From Myxococcales bacterium (GTDB taxonomy: Bacteria > Myxococcota_A > Polyangia > Polyangiales > Houyiibacteriaceae): a stretch of DNA of 36,574 nt. Every line of letters starts with the position of its first letter. The stretch's first letter is position 1. Location: assembly GCA_019637115.1 (NCBI GenBank), contig JAHBWH010000075.1:1-36574 (forward strand). Reading direction: 5' to 3'. Below are positions 22,888 through 30,978 of the stretch, in pieces. A program made the translations under genes and the position numbers. The notes below the pieces were generated by a model. It made no database searches, was not told where the DNA came from, and saw nothing but the letters and a program-made list of their open reading frames with translations.

Positions 22888-25506
22888 CGGCTCGACACCC
22901 GGCTGCGTGGACTCGCCCTCGAGGGGAGGCAGCTCGTAGCTCTCGCTCTCGCGCAGCCGCGACCGGATGTCGTCGGCGCGCCCGCGGAGCTGCATCGCCT
23001 CGTGCGCGACCACCGGGTCGGTCCGATCGTCGGCGCTCTCGAGGAACTTCGCGTAGGTCTCGAGGCTCTGCGAGAGCTCGATCTGGTTGCCGAGCTCCTC
23101 GAAGATGCTGATCGATCGGCGGAACGCTTCGCGGGCGCGGGCGTGGTCGTCGCCGCCCCACCCCGCCGCGGCGGTGATCTCGCCGAGCGTCCGGAAGGCG
23201 ACGCCGAGGAAGGCCTTCCCGCGCGCCTGCTCGAAGAGCGCGATCGAGCGCCCGATGTAGTCGCGGGCCGTGACGAAGTCGTTGACGAGGTAGTGCGCCT
23301 TGGCGAGGCCGCGGAGGATCTCGCCCTCCAGGATGCGATCGCCGAGCGTGCTCGAGATGTCCTCGGCCTCCTTCAAGGTCGCGATCGCGTCCTCGGGTCG
23401 CTCGAGGCGGTACTGCGACTCACCGAGGTTCGTGAGCACGACGGCCTGGCGCATCCGGTCGCCGACCTGCCGCGCGACCTCGAGCGCCTCGCGGAAGAGC
23501 TCCGCCGCGCGCGCGTGGTCGCCGTCGTCCTGGTGGATCGTCCCGAGGTTGTTGAGCGTCTGTGCGATCCCGGGGCGGTCGCCGATCTCCTGCCGCAGGT
23601 AGAGCGCCTCCTCGAAGGCCCGGCGGGCCTGCTCGAAGCGCCCCGAGTCCTGGTGGACGACGCCGAGGTTGTTCAGGCTGAGCGCGATCGATCGCCGATC
23701 ACCCAGCTCTCGGCGCAGATCGAGCGAGCGCGAGAAGAACCGCTCCGCGGTCTCGTAGCTGCCGCGCAGCCAGTGGACCTTGCCGATGTCGTCGATGGAC
23801 GACGCGACGCCGCGATGATCGTCGCTCGCCACGAAGAGCGCCTGGCCCGTGCCCAGGTGGCGCATCGCCTCGTCGAGGTGGCCGATGCTCCGGTAGAGCC
23901 GCCCGATGCGGTTGTGCGCGACGCCGCCCTTCGCCTTGAGGTCGAGCCGAAAGGCGCACTCGAGCATCTCTCGGAAAGCCGTGAGCGCCTCTTCGTTGCG
24001 CCCGGCGAGCTGGAGCACGTCGCCGTATCCGTGGAGCGCGTCGAGCCGGCGCCGCGTCTCGCCCTCGCCGAGCAGCTCGAGGCCCTGCTCGAAGTCCTCG
24101 GCGGCCTTGTGGTTCGCGTAGCGCGCGCGCGCGCGATCGCCGGCGTCGAGGTAGAGGAGCGCCGCACGCTGCTCGAGGCCGCCCTCCTCGTAATGATGCG
24201 CGAGCATCTCGAGCTGCTCTTCGCCGCGCGTGGGCAGCTTGAGGTCCAGCCACTCGGCGACGACCCGGTGATAGCGGCGCATCTGCGTGCGGTTCGTCAG
24301 CCGGTGCAGCATCTCGCGCTCGAGGTTGTGCTTGAACGCGAACTCGGGCTCGCCCGGCACGGTGCTGTCCGGCATGGGCAGCACGTAGTCACGCTCGGCG
24401 AGGCTCGCGAGCATGTCCTCGTAGTGCGCGACGACGCTCTCGTGACCTCCCCACAGCTCGGGCGCCTTCGCCTCGATGCGCGAGAGCGCGACGAGGGCCC
24501 CGAGCCAGAACACGCCCCCCATCGTCGACGCGCGCTCCAGCAGCTCGCGCTCGGCGGGCGCGAGCGAGCTGATGCGCGCGCTGATCGCCTGCTCCACGGT
24601 GAGCGGAAGCTGCGCGTCGTCGAGGCGGTCGAGATCGACCTCCCACGCGCCCGCCTCGCCGACGCGGAGCACGCCCGCGTCGAAGTACGTGCGCACCATC
24701 TGCTCGAGCAGGTACGGGCTGCCCGCCGCGACGTCGACCGCGGTGTCGACCAGCTCGTTGGGGACGTCGCCCGCCGGCTCGAGCAGCTTGAGGAGCAGGC
24801 TCGCGGCGTCGTCGCTCGTGAGGGGCGCGAGCTCCATCCGCGTGGAGCCCTTCGCCCAGTCGACCCGGCGCGCGAGCAGCTCGGGGCGCGCGGCCACGAG
24901 GATGAGCACGGACGTGTCCCGCAGCGAGCCGGCGAGGTACTCGACGAGCTCGAGCGCGTCGTCCTGGGCGTGGTGGAGATCGTCGAAGGCGATGACGATC
25001 GGGTGGTCCTGCCCGTCGAGCTCGATGGCCCGGCGGAGCACCGCCTGGCTGACGCGCCGCAGCTCCCGCGGGTCGTCCTCGAGCGCCTTCGTGAAGGGGG
25101 AGTCCTCGAAGTCGAGGTCGAGGTACGCGCCGAGGAAGAAGAGGAACTCGTCGACGCGATCGTTGCCGATCACCGCCGTCACCTCGTCGCGGAGGCGCTG
25201 CTTCGCCTCGGCGACCGGGGTGTTCTCCGGGATGCGGAAGCGCTGGCGGAGCACGCGCTGCACGAGCCCGTGCGCGGGGGCGTTCGCGCGGGCCTGCGCG
25301 CGGTAGACGCGCGTTCGTCGCTCGCGCTCGCGGAGCCGGACGAGCAGCTCGTCCAGCAGGCGAGTCTTGCCGATCCCGGGGCTGCCGATGAGGGTGACGA
25401 GCTGGGGCTCGCGCGCCGACATCGCGCGCGCGAGGGCGTCTTCGAGCTCGCGGAGCTCGGGGCCGCGGCCGACGAGGGGCACCGCAGGGAGGTGAATCTC
25501 GGACAT
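22879..25506 (-). CDS. AAA/STAND-type ATPase with TPR array
   Basis: 875 residues. The N-terminal half is an AAA_16/NB-ARC-like ATPase: VGRGPELRELEDAL entry motif, Walker A GSPGIGKT at 41-48, Walker B IVIAFDD ending at Asp175-Asp176, then a helical winged region. From about residue 400 to 860 it carries a run of tetratricopeptide repeats (for example LNNLGVVHQDSGRFEQARRA and its near repeat LNNLGTIHQDDGDHARAAEL). Such STAND-like proteins sense ligands or scaffold complexes. Here there is no kinase or DNA-binding domain attached, so the output must be another protein. The ATG start at 25506 gives the conserved entry motif. The last residues are encoded by the tandem array. Confidence 0.88.
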   Translation of the reverse strand: MSEIHLPAVPLVGRGPELRELEDALARAMSAREPQLVTLIGSPGIGKTRLLDELLVRLRERERRTRVYRAQARANAPAHGLVQRVLRQRFRIPENTPVAEAKQRLRDEVTAVIGNDRVDEFLFFLGAYLDLDFEDSPFTKALEDDPRELRRVSQAVLRRAIELDGQDHPIVIAFDDLHHAQDDALELVEYLAGSLRDTSVLILVAARPELLARRVDWAKGSTRMELAPLTSDDAASLLLKLLEPAGDVPNELVDTAVDVAAGSPYLLEQMVRTYFDAGVLRVGEAGAWEVDLDRLDDAQLPLTVEQAISARISSLAPAERELLERASTMGGVFWLGALVALSRIEAKAPELWGGHESVVAHYEDMLASLAERDYVLPMPDSTVPGEPEFAFKHNLEREMLHRLTNRTQMRRYHRVVAEWLDLKLPTRGEEQLEMLAHHYEEGGLEQRAALLYLDAGDRARARYANHKAAEDFEQGLELLGEGETRRRLDALHGYGDVLQLAGRNEEALTAFREMLECAFRLDLKAKGGVAHNRIGRLYRSIGHLDEAMRHLGTGQALFVASDDHRGVASSIDDIGKVHWLRGSYETAERFFSRSLDLRRELGDRRSIALSLNNLGVVHQDSGRFEQARRAFEEALYLRQEIGDRPGIAQTLNNLGTIHQDDGDHARAAELFREALEVARQVGDRMRQAVVLTNLGESQYRLERPEDAIATLKEAEDISSTLGDRILEGEILRGLAKAHYLVNDFVTARDYIGRSIALFEQARGKAFLGVAFRTLGEITAAAGWGGDDHARAREAFRRSISIFEELGNQIELSQSLETYAKFLESADDRTDPVVAHEAMQLRGRADDIRSRLRESESYELPPLEGESTQPGVEPRH

Positions 25507-25633
25507 GAGGGCGCGAGCGTATAGCGGATCGCGAGGCGCCGCGACCCCGGTTCATGAGGCAGATCACCAGCCGGTCCTTCGCTCCGGCGGCGTCGCAGGG
25601 CGCCGTCGAGCCGCGCCGTCCTTGGCGCGCCGC

Positions 25634-26863
25634 TCAGTCGGCGAGGGCGAGCGCCAGATCGACGAGGAGCGCGTGCGCGGCCAGCCCGTCACGCTCCGAG
25701 ATCGGGGCCCCGCCCTGCGCTCGCCGCAACGCGGACCGGAACGCGAGCCAGCGAGGCGCCGGCACCCCCAGCCAGGCGGCGAGCATCGCTGGCTCGGGCG
25801 TCGTCACGCCGGCCCGCTGCGCGGCGCGCGCGAGCAGCTCGTCGATGAGGACCTCACACTCGCCGAGGGCCTCCGCGATCGCGCCCGTCGCGAGGTGCCC
25901 CTCGAGGGTCCGCACCCGCAACGCGTGCTCGGGACGAAAGAGCGGCGCGAAGCTGAGCCCGACGCCCCTGCGCGTCGTCGGAGGCTCCGACGCGAACCCG
26001 GAGGGCAAGCTGGAGGGAAGGCTCGAAGGCAACGTGGAGGGCTCGGGCACCACCGCGCTCTCGAGGTGCGCCCGAAAGGCCGCCTCGCCGAGCTGCGCGT
26101 CGAAGGCCCGCCCAGGACCGAGCGCCTCGAGCCGCGGAGAGGTGGCGATCTCGGCGCCCGGGTCCGGACGCGAAGGCGCCCCAGACGACGGCGCCCCGAG
26201 GGACGACTCCGCGCCCGAAGGCGCACCGAACGACTCGGAGCGCGAAGGGGCCCGCAGCGACTCCGGGCCGCCGAAGGTGCCGCGGGCTTCGAGATCCTCG
26301 ATGACGAGCTCCACGAGCCGATCGAGCCCGGCCACCACGCCGTCCCCACGGGTCGCGACGCTCCCGAAGCGCGGGCGCCCGCTCGGGTTCAAGCGAACGT
26401 CGAGCTCGTCGGGCATCAGCACCCGCGGCAGATCCTGCTTGTTGTAGAGGAGGACGAGCGGGACGTCCGCGAGATCGCGACCCTGCTCGTGGAAGTTCGC
26501 CGCGAGGTTCTCGAGGCTCTCGAGGTTCGCGTCGAGGCGCTCTCGCTGCGAGTCGGCGACGAAGACGACGCCGTCCGCCCCCGTCAGCACGAGCTTGCGG
26601 GTCGCGTTGAAGTAGACCTGCCCCGGCACGGTGAAGAGCTGCAGGCGGACGTGGTGGCCGCGCACCTGCGGCCCACGCAGAGGCAAGAAGTCGAAGTAGA
26701 GCGTCCGGTCGACCGGCGTCGCGAGCGAGACGAGCTGTCCCCGAGTCTCCGCGGGCGCGATCGAGTGCAGGTGCTGCAGGCAGGTCGTCTTCCCGCCGAG
26801 CCCAGGCCCGTAGTAGACGAGCTTGACGAGCAGCTCGCGCGTCAGCGGGTTGACCTGGGCCAC
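25634..26863 (-). CDS. Long MglA-like small GTPase with C-terminal extension
   Basis: 409 residues. The first 190 residues match MglA closely: P-loop GPGLGGKTT (19-27, with Gly where MglA has Cys), TVPGQV switch-II region that lacks the usual Asp, FVADSQRERLDANLESLENL, and the NKQD guanine-specificity motif. Residues about 195-300 are a low-complexity Ser/Pro/Ala linker with SLPS repeats, and the last 100 residues form a predicted helical domain with no match I know. MglA itself is only about 195 residues, so the extension is a clear difference. Start is GTG (26863), 21 bp after the lipoprotein gene, with a 13-nt palindrome between. A role in polarity or membrane-associated assembly is inferred. 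Confidence 0.85.
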   Translation of the reverse strand: MAQVNPLTRELLVKLVYYGPGLGGKTTCLQHLHSIAPAETRGQLVSLATPVDRTLYFDFLPLRGPQVRGHHVRLQLFTVPGQVYFNATRKLVLTGADGVVFVADSQRERLDANLESLENLAANFHEQGRDLADVPLVLLYNKQDLPRVLMPDELDVRLNPSGRPRFGSVATRGDGVVAGLDRLVELVIEDLEARGTFGGPESLRAPSRSESFGAPSGAESSLGAPSSGAPSRPDPGAEIATSPRLEALGPGRAFDAQLGEAAFRAHLESAVVPEPSTLPSSLPSSLPSGFASEPPTTRRGVGLSFAPLFRPEHALRVRTLEGHLATGAIAEALGECEVLIDELLARAAQRAGVTTPEPAMLAAWLGVPAPRWLAFRSALRRAQGGAPISERDGLAAHALLVDLALALAD

Positions 26864-26865
26864 GT

Positions 26866-26878
26866 CGGGGAGTCCCCG
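26866..26878. promoter_or_regulatory. Perfect 13-nt palindrome before the long MglA-like gene
   Basis: CGGGGAGTCCCCG is symmetric about one central base and lies 2 bases upstream of the GTG on the minus strand, in the 21-bp gap after the lipoprotein stop. In RNA it could pair the purine-rich ribosome-binding region and tune translation. The length is short, so it may be chance. Confidence 0.35.
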
Positions 26879-26884
26879 TGCCGC

Positions 26885-27478
26885 TCAGTAGTCGTCCAGG
26901 CCCTCGAGGGCCGGATCGGCGTTGCCGCCTTGGAAGGAGCCGCTGGAGGTGCCGGAGCCACCGTAGCTGCCGCTTTCGTCGTCGTCCCAGCTCGAGCCGG
27001 AGTCGGAGCCCGTGCTGCGAGCGCCGCCGCTGCCAGTCGCCGTACAGCGCTCGGGGCGCAGGCGCCGCATCTTCACGCCGTTCCAGGGACCGCCACCTTG
27101 CTCGGCGGAGTCGTGGCCCCACTCGCCCTGGAAGTACCAGTCTTGGTCCTGCCCCTGCGCGATCCGGAAGTACCCGCGACCTCGCGACACGCTCGGCCGA
27201 CCGACCACGAGCTCGCGGCGCTCCTCCCACTGGAAGCGCATCACGTCGCCCTGCACCGTGCCTTGGATCCGGCCGCGCCGCTCGTCCTTCTCGTAGTCGC
27301 CCACCACCTGCGAGCCGCTCTGGCAGAGGTGCATGTTGCCGTACTGCGGCGACTGCCAGACGCCGTGGAAGGTGCCTCCGGGGGGCATGGTGCCGATGCG
27401 AAGGTTGGCAGAACCACCACCGCCGCAGCCGAGCGCCAGCGCGACCAACGGAAGACCCAATCGAGCGAGTGCGTGCAT
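26885..27478 (-). CDS. Lipoprotein with Gly/Ser/Asp-rich tail
   Basis: 197 residues. ATG at 27478 gives a lipoprotein signal with lipobox ALGC (Cys near 18) followed by glycines. The central part (about 35-135: GTFHGVWQSPQYGNMHLCQSG, DVMRFQWEERRE, DWYFQGEWGHDS) looks like an all-beta domain with many Trp/Tyr, reminiscent of small lipocalin-like or DUF folds but not identified. The last 60 residues are low-complexity Gly/Ser/Asp ending ALEGLDDY. The gene precedes the long MglA-like GTPase by 21 bp on the same strand and is divergent from mglBA. It is probably the envelope partner of that GTPase. Confidence 0.75.
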   Translation of the reverse strand: MHALARLGLPLVALALGCGGGGSANLRIGTMPPGGTFHGVWQSPQYGNMHLCQSGSQVVGDYEKDERRGRIQGTVQGDVMRFQWEERRELVVGRPSVSRGRGYFRIAQGQDQDWYFQGEWGHDSAEQGGGPWNGVKMRRLRPERCTATGSGGARSTGSDSGSSWDDDESGSYGGSGTSSGSFQGGNADPALEGLDDY

Positions 27479-27604
27479 CACGAGGCCGGGACGATAGTCG
27501 GTCCCGATGCCAGGGAAAAGCCCGAAGCAGCCCCGTAGACGATCGCACCCCACCGGAGGCCGCGGGCGACCTCGCGTTCCTGTCCGCGACCCACGCGGCG
27601 CATC

Positions 27605-27617
27605 CCAGTGGCACTGG
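27605..27617. promoter_or_regulatory. Palindrome in the divergent lipoprotein/mglB region
   Basis: CCAGTGGCACTGG is a perfect 13-nt palindrome followed by an AT-rich patch (AAATTTCGACAAAACA) that stands out in this GC-rich DNA. It lies in the 375-bp gap between the divergent genes at 27478 and 27854, a suitable place for a shared operator. The rest of the gap shows only the weak promoter listed separately. Confidence 0.35.
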
Positions 27618-27744
27618 AAATTTCGACAAAACAGACGATCCAGGGCGCGGTGACCCGGCTCGTGGCGCCGGGCTCGGCGCGCTCGGTGGCCCCCGCCGAG
27701 GAGGGACCACGCGGGAGGATTTCCCGACGGCTGCCACACCGCGC

Positions 27745-27774
27745 TTTACGCGCTGCGCGTCGATCGGGTATCAC
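27745..27774 (+). promoter_or_regulatory. Possible promoter of mglBA
   Basis: TTTACG (27745-27750), 18-bp spacer, TATCAC (27769-27774), about 80 bp upstream of the mglB ATG. It is a modest match to a sigma-70-type consensus and rests on inspection only. Confidence 0.3.
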
Positions 27775-27853
27775 CGAGTCGCGTGACGGGCTGGCCCGTC
27801 CTCGCGACGCCCTCGACCGACGGAGCGACCGCGGGAACAGCGCGGAGGAGTGA

Positions 27854-28336
27854 ATGACGAACCCGCAGATGGTGATGTACGAGGAGGAGTTCAACCAGAT
27901 CCAGACGATCGTCGATCGGCTGGTTCGGGAAGCGAACGCCCAGGTCGTGTTCATCATCGACAAGAACGGTCAGCTCATCGCCGCGGCGGGCGAGTCCGAG
28001 CAAATCGACACCACCAGCTTGGCCTCGCTCACGGCCGGCAACATCGCGGCCACCGGCGGCATCGCGAAGCTGCTGCGCGAGAACGAGTTCACGACGCAGT
28101 TCCACGAGGGCGAGCGCGCGAACATCCACATCCAGCTCGTGGGGAACCGGGTCATCCTGGTGGTCATCTTCGACAACAAGACCAGCCTCGGGCTAGTCCG
28201 CCTGCGCGTGAAGAAGGCCAGCGAGGAGCTCAGCCAGATCTTCGAGGCGCTGCTCGCGAAGGTCTCCGACCCGAACCGCGAGGCGCCATTCGCCGAGATA
28301 ACCGACGACGACATCGACAACCTCTTCAACGACTGA
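27854..28336 (+). CDS. mglB: MglB, Roadblock/LC7 GTPase-activating protein for MglA
   Basis: 160 residues, a Roadblock/LC7 protein. In Myxococcus xanthus, MglB is the GAP of MglA and marks the lagging cell pole. Seen here: VMYEEEFNQIQTI at the start, DKNGQLIAAAGESEQIDTTS, SLASLTAGNIAATGGIAKL, FHEGERANIHIQ, FDNKTSLGLVRLRVKKAS and the acidic C-terminal FAEITDDDIDNLF, all corresponding to the known MglB sequence. Length equals that of the M. xanthus protein within one residue. GGAGGAG lies 4 bases before the ATG, an unusually strong ribosome site here. mglA follows after 15 bp, so this is the standard mglBA operon. Confidence 0.97.
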   Translation: MTNPQMVMYEEEFNQIQTIVDRLVREANAQVVFIIDKNGQLIAAAGESEQIDTTSLASLTAGNIAATGGIAKLLRENEFTTQFHEGERANIHIQLVGNRVILVVIFDNKTSLGLVRLRVKKASEELSQIFEALLAKVSDPNREAPFAEITDDDIDNLFND

Positions 28337-28351
28337 GGACGAGGCACCGAC

Positions 28352-28969
28352 ATGTCGTTCATCAACTATCTCTCGCGCGAAATCAACTGCAAGATCGTCT
28401 ACTACGGCCCGGGCCTCTGCGGGAAAACGACGAACCTTCAGTACATCTACAACAAGACGAATCCCGAGGCGAAGGGCAAGATGATCTCCCTCGCCACGGA
28501 GACCGAGCGCACGCTCTTCTTCGACTTCCTCCCGCTGGCGCTGGGTGAGATCCGCGGCTTCAAGACGCGCTTCCACCTCTACACGGTCCCCGGGCAGGTC
28601 TTCTACGACGCGAGCCGCAAGCTCATCCTCAAGGGCGTCGACGGCGTCGTCTTCGTCGCCGACTCGCAGATCGCCCGCATGGAGGCGAACCTCGAGTCGA
28701 TGGAGAACCTGCGCACGAACCTGGCCGAGCAGGGCTACAGCCTCGACAAGCTCCCGTACGTCATCCAGTACAACAAGCGCGACATGCCGAGCGTCGCCCC
28801 GGTCGATGAGCTGCGCAGCTTGCTCAACCCCACGAACGTGCCGGACTTCGAGGGCATCGCGACGACGGGCGAGGGTGTCTTCGAGACGCTCAAGGCCATC
28901 GCCAAGCTCGTCCTCACCGAGCTGAAGCGCGGCGGCCCAGGCGCGGCGCCAGGCGCGGCGGGGCGCTGA
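28352..28969 (+). CDS. mglA: MglA, Ras-like GTPase controlling cell polarity and motility
   Basis: 205 residues, nearly colinear with M. xanthus MglA (195 residues). MglA-GTP sits at the leading pole and directs gliding and type IV pili reversals. Visible: P-loop GPGLCGKTT (19-27), [19 protein letters not shown] where Thr replaces the usual Asp of the third GTPase motif (an MglA hallmark), [20 protein letters not shown], the guanine-specificity NKRD, and [10 protein letters not shown] near the end. A ten-residue Gly/Pro/Ala tail beyond the M. xanthus end is extra. It is downstream of mglB by 15 bp. A repeated intergenic element begins 16 bases after the stop. Confidence 0.97.
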   Translation: MSFINYLSREINCKIVYYGPGLCGKTTNLQYIYNKTNPEAKGKMISLATETERTLFFDFLPLALGEIRGFKTRFHLYTVPGQVFYDASRKLILKGVDGVVFVADSQIARMEANLESMENLRTNLAEQGYSLDKLPYVIQYNKRDMPSVAPVDELRSLLNPTNVPDFEGIATTGEGVFETLKAIAKLVLTELKRGGPGAAPGAAGR

Positions 28970-29118
28970 ACGGGCGAGCGAGCCAGCCGCCCGACTGGAC
29001 GGCGCGCAACGAGCGAGCGAGCGGAGGCTCGGGGGAGGCCCCGCGGGCTTTGCCCCGTGGGGGAGGGGCTGACGACCTGACGGCGGCCCCTCAGAAAAGC
29101 CAAACGGGCGAGCGAGCC
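28969..29118 (+). repeat. Dispersed intergenic element, copy B, flanked by 16-bp direct repeats
   Basis: The element (28985-29102, 118 bp) matches copy A at both ends and lacks its central hairpin insertion. It ends with a stem GAGGGGC (29063-29069) / GCCCCTC (29086-29092). Identical 16-bp direct repeats, AACGGGCGAGCGAGCC, flank it at 28969-28984 and 29103-29118, as a target-site duplication would. The first repeat begins at the last base of the mglA stop codon. It therefore forms the 3' untranslated region of mglBA. Confidence 0.8.
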
Positions 29119-29133
29119 GCGCTCACGACGAGA

Positions 29134-29163
29134 TTGCTCGCGTGGGCGCGCCTCGGCTAACCT
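29134..29163 (+). promoter_or_regulatory. Promoter of the small regulatory-domain lipoprotein
   Basis: TTGCTC (29134-29139), 18-bp spacer and TAACCT (29158-29163), 11 bases before the ATG at 29175. The close spacing implies a very short or absent leader. The site also argues against the in-frame GTG at 29142 as the start, because that codon lies in the spacer. Confidence 0.5.
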
Positions 29164-29174
29164 GCCCCCTGCGC

Positions 29175-29558
29175 ATGACCCGAGTTCTCCGCCACGCTCA
29201 CGCAGCGCGCGTCCCTTCCGTCGTCGCCCGGGTGGCGTTGCTGTCGGTGGTGTGGTTGTCGATCGCGGGCTGCGAAGGCTCTGGTGCGACCTCGACCTAC
29301 GAGCTCGCGGGCTACGTGCGTGAGCTGGGCACGGGCGTCGGCATCTCGGGCGCGACGGTCACGTTCACCTCCGACACGCGCTACCGCTCGGAGGCGCGCA
29401 CGGACGGCGACGGCTATTACGAGATGCAGGTCGAGACGGACGCGCTCTTCGGCCAGGTCCGCGCCGAGCACGAGCGCTTCCAGCCCGCCGAGTCGTCCGT
29501 GTATTTCGACACCCGCACTCGCCGGGTCGACCTCGCGCTGCGGCCGCGCCGCGACTGA
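29175..29558 (+). CDS. Small lipoprotein with carboxypeptidase-regulatory-like domain
   Basis: 127 residues. A long signal ends in lipobox SIAGC (Cys about 33). The mature part (TYELAGYVRELGTGVGISGA, TDGDGYYEMQVETD, FDTRTRRVDLALRP) is one carboxypeptidase-regulatory-like/CarbopepD_reg beta-sandwich, a fold that usually helps bind other surface proteins or sugars. No catalytic residues are present. ATG 29175 is taken as start because the promoter-like site lies just upstream. It stands alone downstream of mglBA and converges with the GH113-like gene across a repeat-rich 147-bp gap. Confidence 0.75.
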   Translation: MTRVLRHAHAARVPSVVARVALLSVVWLSIAGCEGSGATSTYELAGYVRELGTGVGISGATVTFTSDTRYRSEARTDGDGYYEMQVETDALFGQVRAEHERFQPAESSVYFDTRTRRVDLALRPRRD

Positions 29559-29594
29559 GCGCGCGCGACGCGCGGAGCCTCTGAGCGCGCGACC

Positions 29595-29690
29595 GCCGAC
29601 GCGCGCAACCCTGCACCCCTCTGACGCGCGTAACCCCGGAGCGCCCGTCCTGGGATCCGCGTAACCCCGGAGCGCGTCCTTTGGCGCGCG
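29595..29690. repeat. Degenerate tandem repeat between convergent genes
   Basis: CGCGTAACCCCGGAGCGC occurs exactly at 29627-29644 and 29658-29675 (31-bp period). Weaker relatives such as CGCGCAACCC (near 29600) and GCGCGCAGCCCC (near 29688) stand on either side. The array fills most of the gap between the stops at 29558 and 29706. Confidence 0.7.
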
Positions 29691-29705
29691 CGCAGCCCCT
29701 GAGCC

Positions 29706-30944
29706 CTAACGCCCCTCGAACGCGCGAAGCGGGGGTGCTGGAGGGAGCCACCCGGTCGGATGCCAGACCGGCAGCGACGGGAGCGACGCGGACGCCCACG
29801 GCCACGGCTCGGGGTCGACCCCCCAGCGCGCGCCGAAGACCTCGTGCAGGAGCGGCTCGGCCATCTTCCCGTGGGGCGAGAACCCCCACGCCGCCTCCTG
29901 CGAGACGTCGTCGAGGCGCGCGTAATAGCGCCACACGAAGAAGCCGGCGAAGAAGGGCTCCGGCAGGAACGCCGCGAAGCTCGCCGCGAGCGCCCGCGCC
30001 TGCTCGCGTTCGTCGAGGACGACGTCGGCCATGTCGTCGGGCCAGAGCCACGGCTGGACGGCGGCGTCGCGCCGAGTCGTGTAACCGACCTCGACGAAGA
30101 GGACGGGCATCTCGAGCACCTCGGCGAGCTCGCGGACCGCCGGCACGATGCGCGCGGCGCCCTCGAGGTAGGCCGCGTCGCTCGCGCCGTCCTCCGACGC
30201 GAGCGGGTAGAAGGCGTTGACCCCGATGAGATCGAGCTGATCCCAGAAGAGCACGTTCTCCGCCTCGTCCCAGTTGGCGCTGTAGGTCAGCCAGCCAGGG
30301 AAGACCTCCCGCACGCTCGCGATGAGCTCACGCCAATACCCGCCGAAGCGCCCCGACCAGCTCTTGCACTCGACCCCGATCGAGAAGGCATCCGCGCCCG
30401 CCTCCGCCGCGTCGCGCGCCCACGCCAGCACGAAGTCGCGATAGCTCGCCTGGTACCGCGCCCACTCCGCTTCCGTCGCGAAGTCGACCTCGCCGCGCCA
30501 CCCCGGCGTCTCGACCCAGAGGTGTGGGATCAGGAGGACGCGCAGGCCCCGCGCGCGCGCGGAGCGGATCATCCGCTTCACGTTCGCGCGGTTGAGCTCA
30601 TAGGGCGCCTCGAAGTCCATGACGATCTCGGGCGAGTCGAGCGCCCAGAGGCGACCGAAGGGCGTGAGCGAGATCCAGTTGGCGCCGAGCGCGACGACAT
30701 GATCGAGCAACGCCTCCGAGGCGTCCGACCCGTAGCCGAGCAGCTGCCCGGCCGCGTCGACCTGTTGGCTCGACTCGATGGGCCCGACCGTCACGCCGCG
30801 GAAGCCGGGCAGACCCGCGGCCGACCAGCCGTCCGCGCCGCGCGGCAAGGGAAGAAGAGGAGGCGGCGGCTCCGCGTACGCGGGGCTGACGGCGATCGCG
30901 ATCGCCACGAGCGACGCGCATCGGAGGACCACGGGGAACGACAC
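29706..30944 (-). CDS. Secreted GH113-like (beta-mannanase-type) glycoside hydrolase
   Basis: 412 residues with a signal peptide (cleavage near AYA, residue 24). The rest reads as one TIM barrel of the GH113 type: GFRGVTVGPIESSQQ at the first strand, LGANWISLTPFGRLW, RGLRVLLIPHLWVE, DAFSIGVECKSW carrying the candidate acid/base Glu at the end of strand 4, LTYSANWDEAENVLFWDQLD, and MPVLFVEVGYTT with the candidate nucleophile Glu at strand 7. Expected to cleave beta-mannan or a related polysaccharide outside the cell, though specificity is uncertain. It is the only gene of its transcription unit. Confidence 0.8.
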   Translation of the reverse strand: MSFPVVLRCASLVAIAIAVSPAYAEPPPPLLPLPRGADGWSAAGLPGFRGVTVGPIESSQQVDAAGQLLGYGSDASEALLDHVVALGANWISLTPFGRLWALDSPEIVMDFEAPYELNRANVKRMIRSARARGLRVLLIPHLWVETPGWRGEVDFATEAEWARYQASYRDFVLAWARDAAEAGADAFSIGVECKSWSGRFGGYWRELIASVREVFPGWLTYSANWDEAENVLFWDQLDLIGVNAFYPLASEDGASDAAYLEGAARIVPAVRELAEVLEMPVLFVEVGYTTRRDAAVQPWLWPDDMADVVLDEREQARALAASFAAFLPEPFFAGFFVWRYYARLDDVSQEAAWGFSPHGKMAEPLLHEVFGARWGVDPEPWPWASASLPSLPVWHPTGWLPPAPPLRAFEGR

Positions 30945-30978
30945 GCGGCGGTGCTATCACACCCTCCGGTCCGGCGCC

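Noticed and set aside
22882-25524. An open frame of about 880 codons on the plus strand opposite the ATPase-TPR gene
   Set aside because: It is the antisense shadow of a clear ATPase with Walker motifs and TPRs. Its composition (Arg/Ala/Val/Glu runs, no domains) is what GC-rich antisense frames give.
27608-27625. Sigma-54 promoter near TGGCAC before mglB
   Set aside because: TGGCAC is present but the required GC element about 12 bases downstream (TTGCA-like) is missing.
29142-29174. GTG 29142 as start of the small lipoprotein
   Set aside because: It falls between the predicted -35 and -10 elements, and ATG 29175 already gives a full signal peptide.
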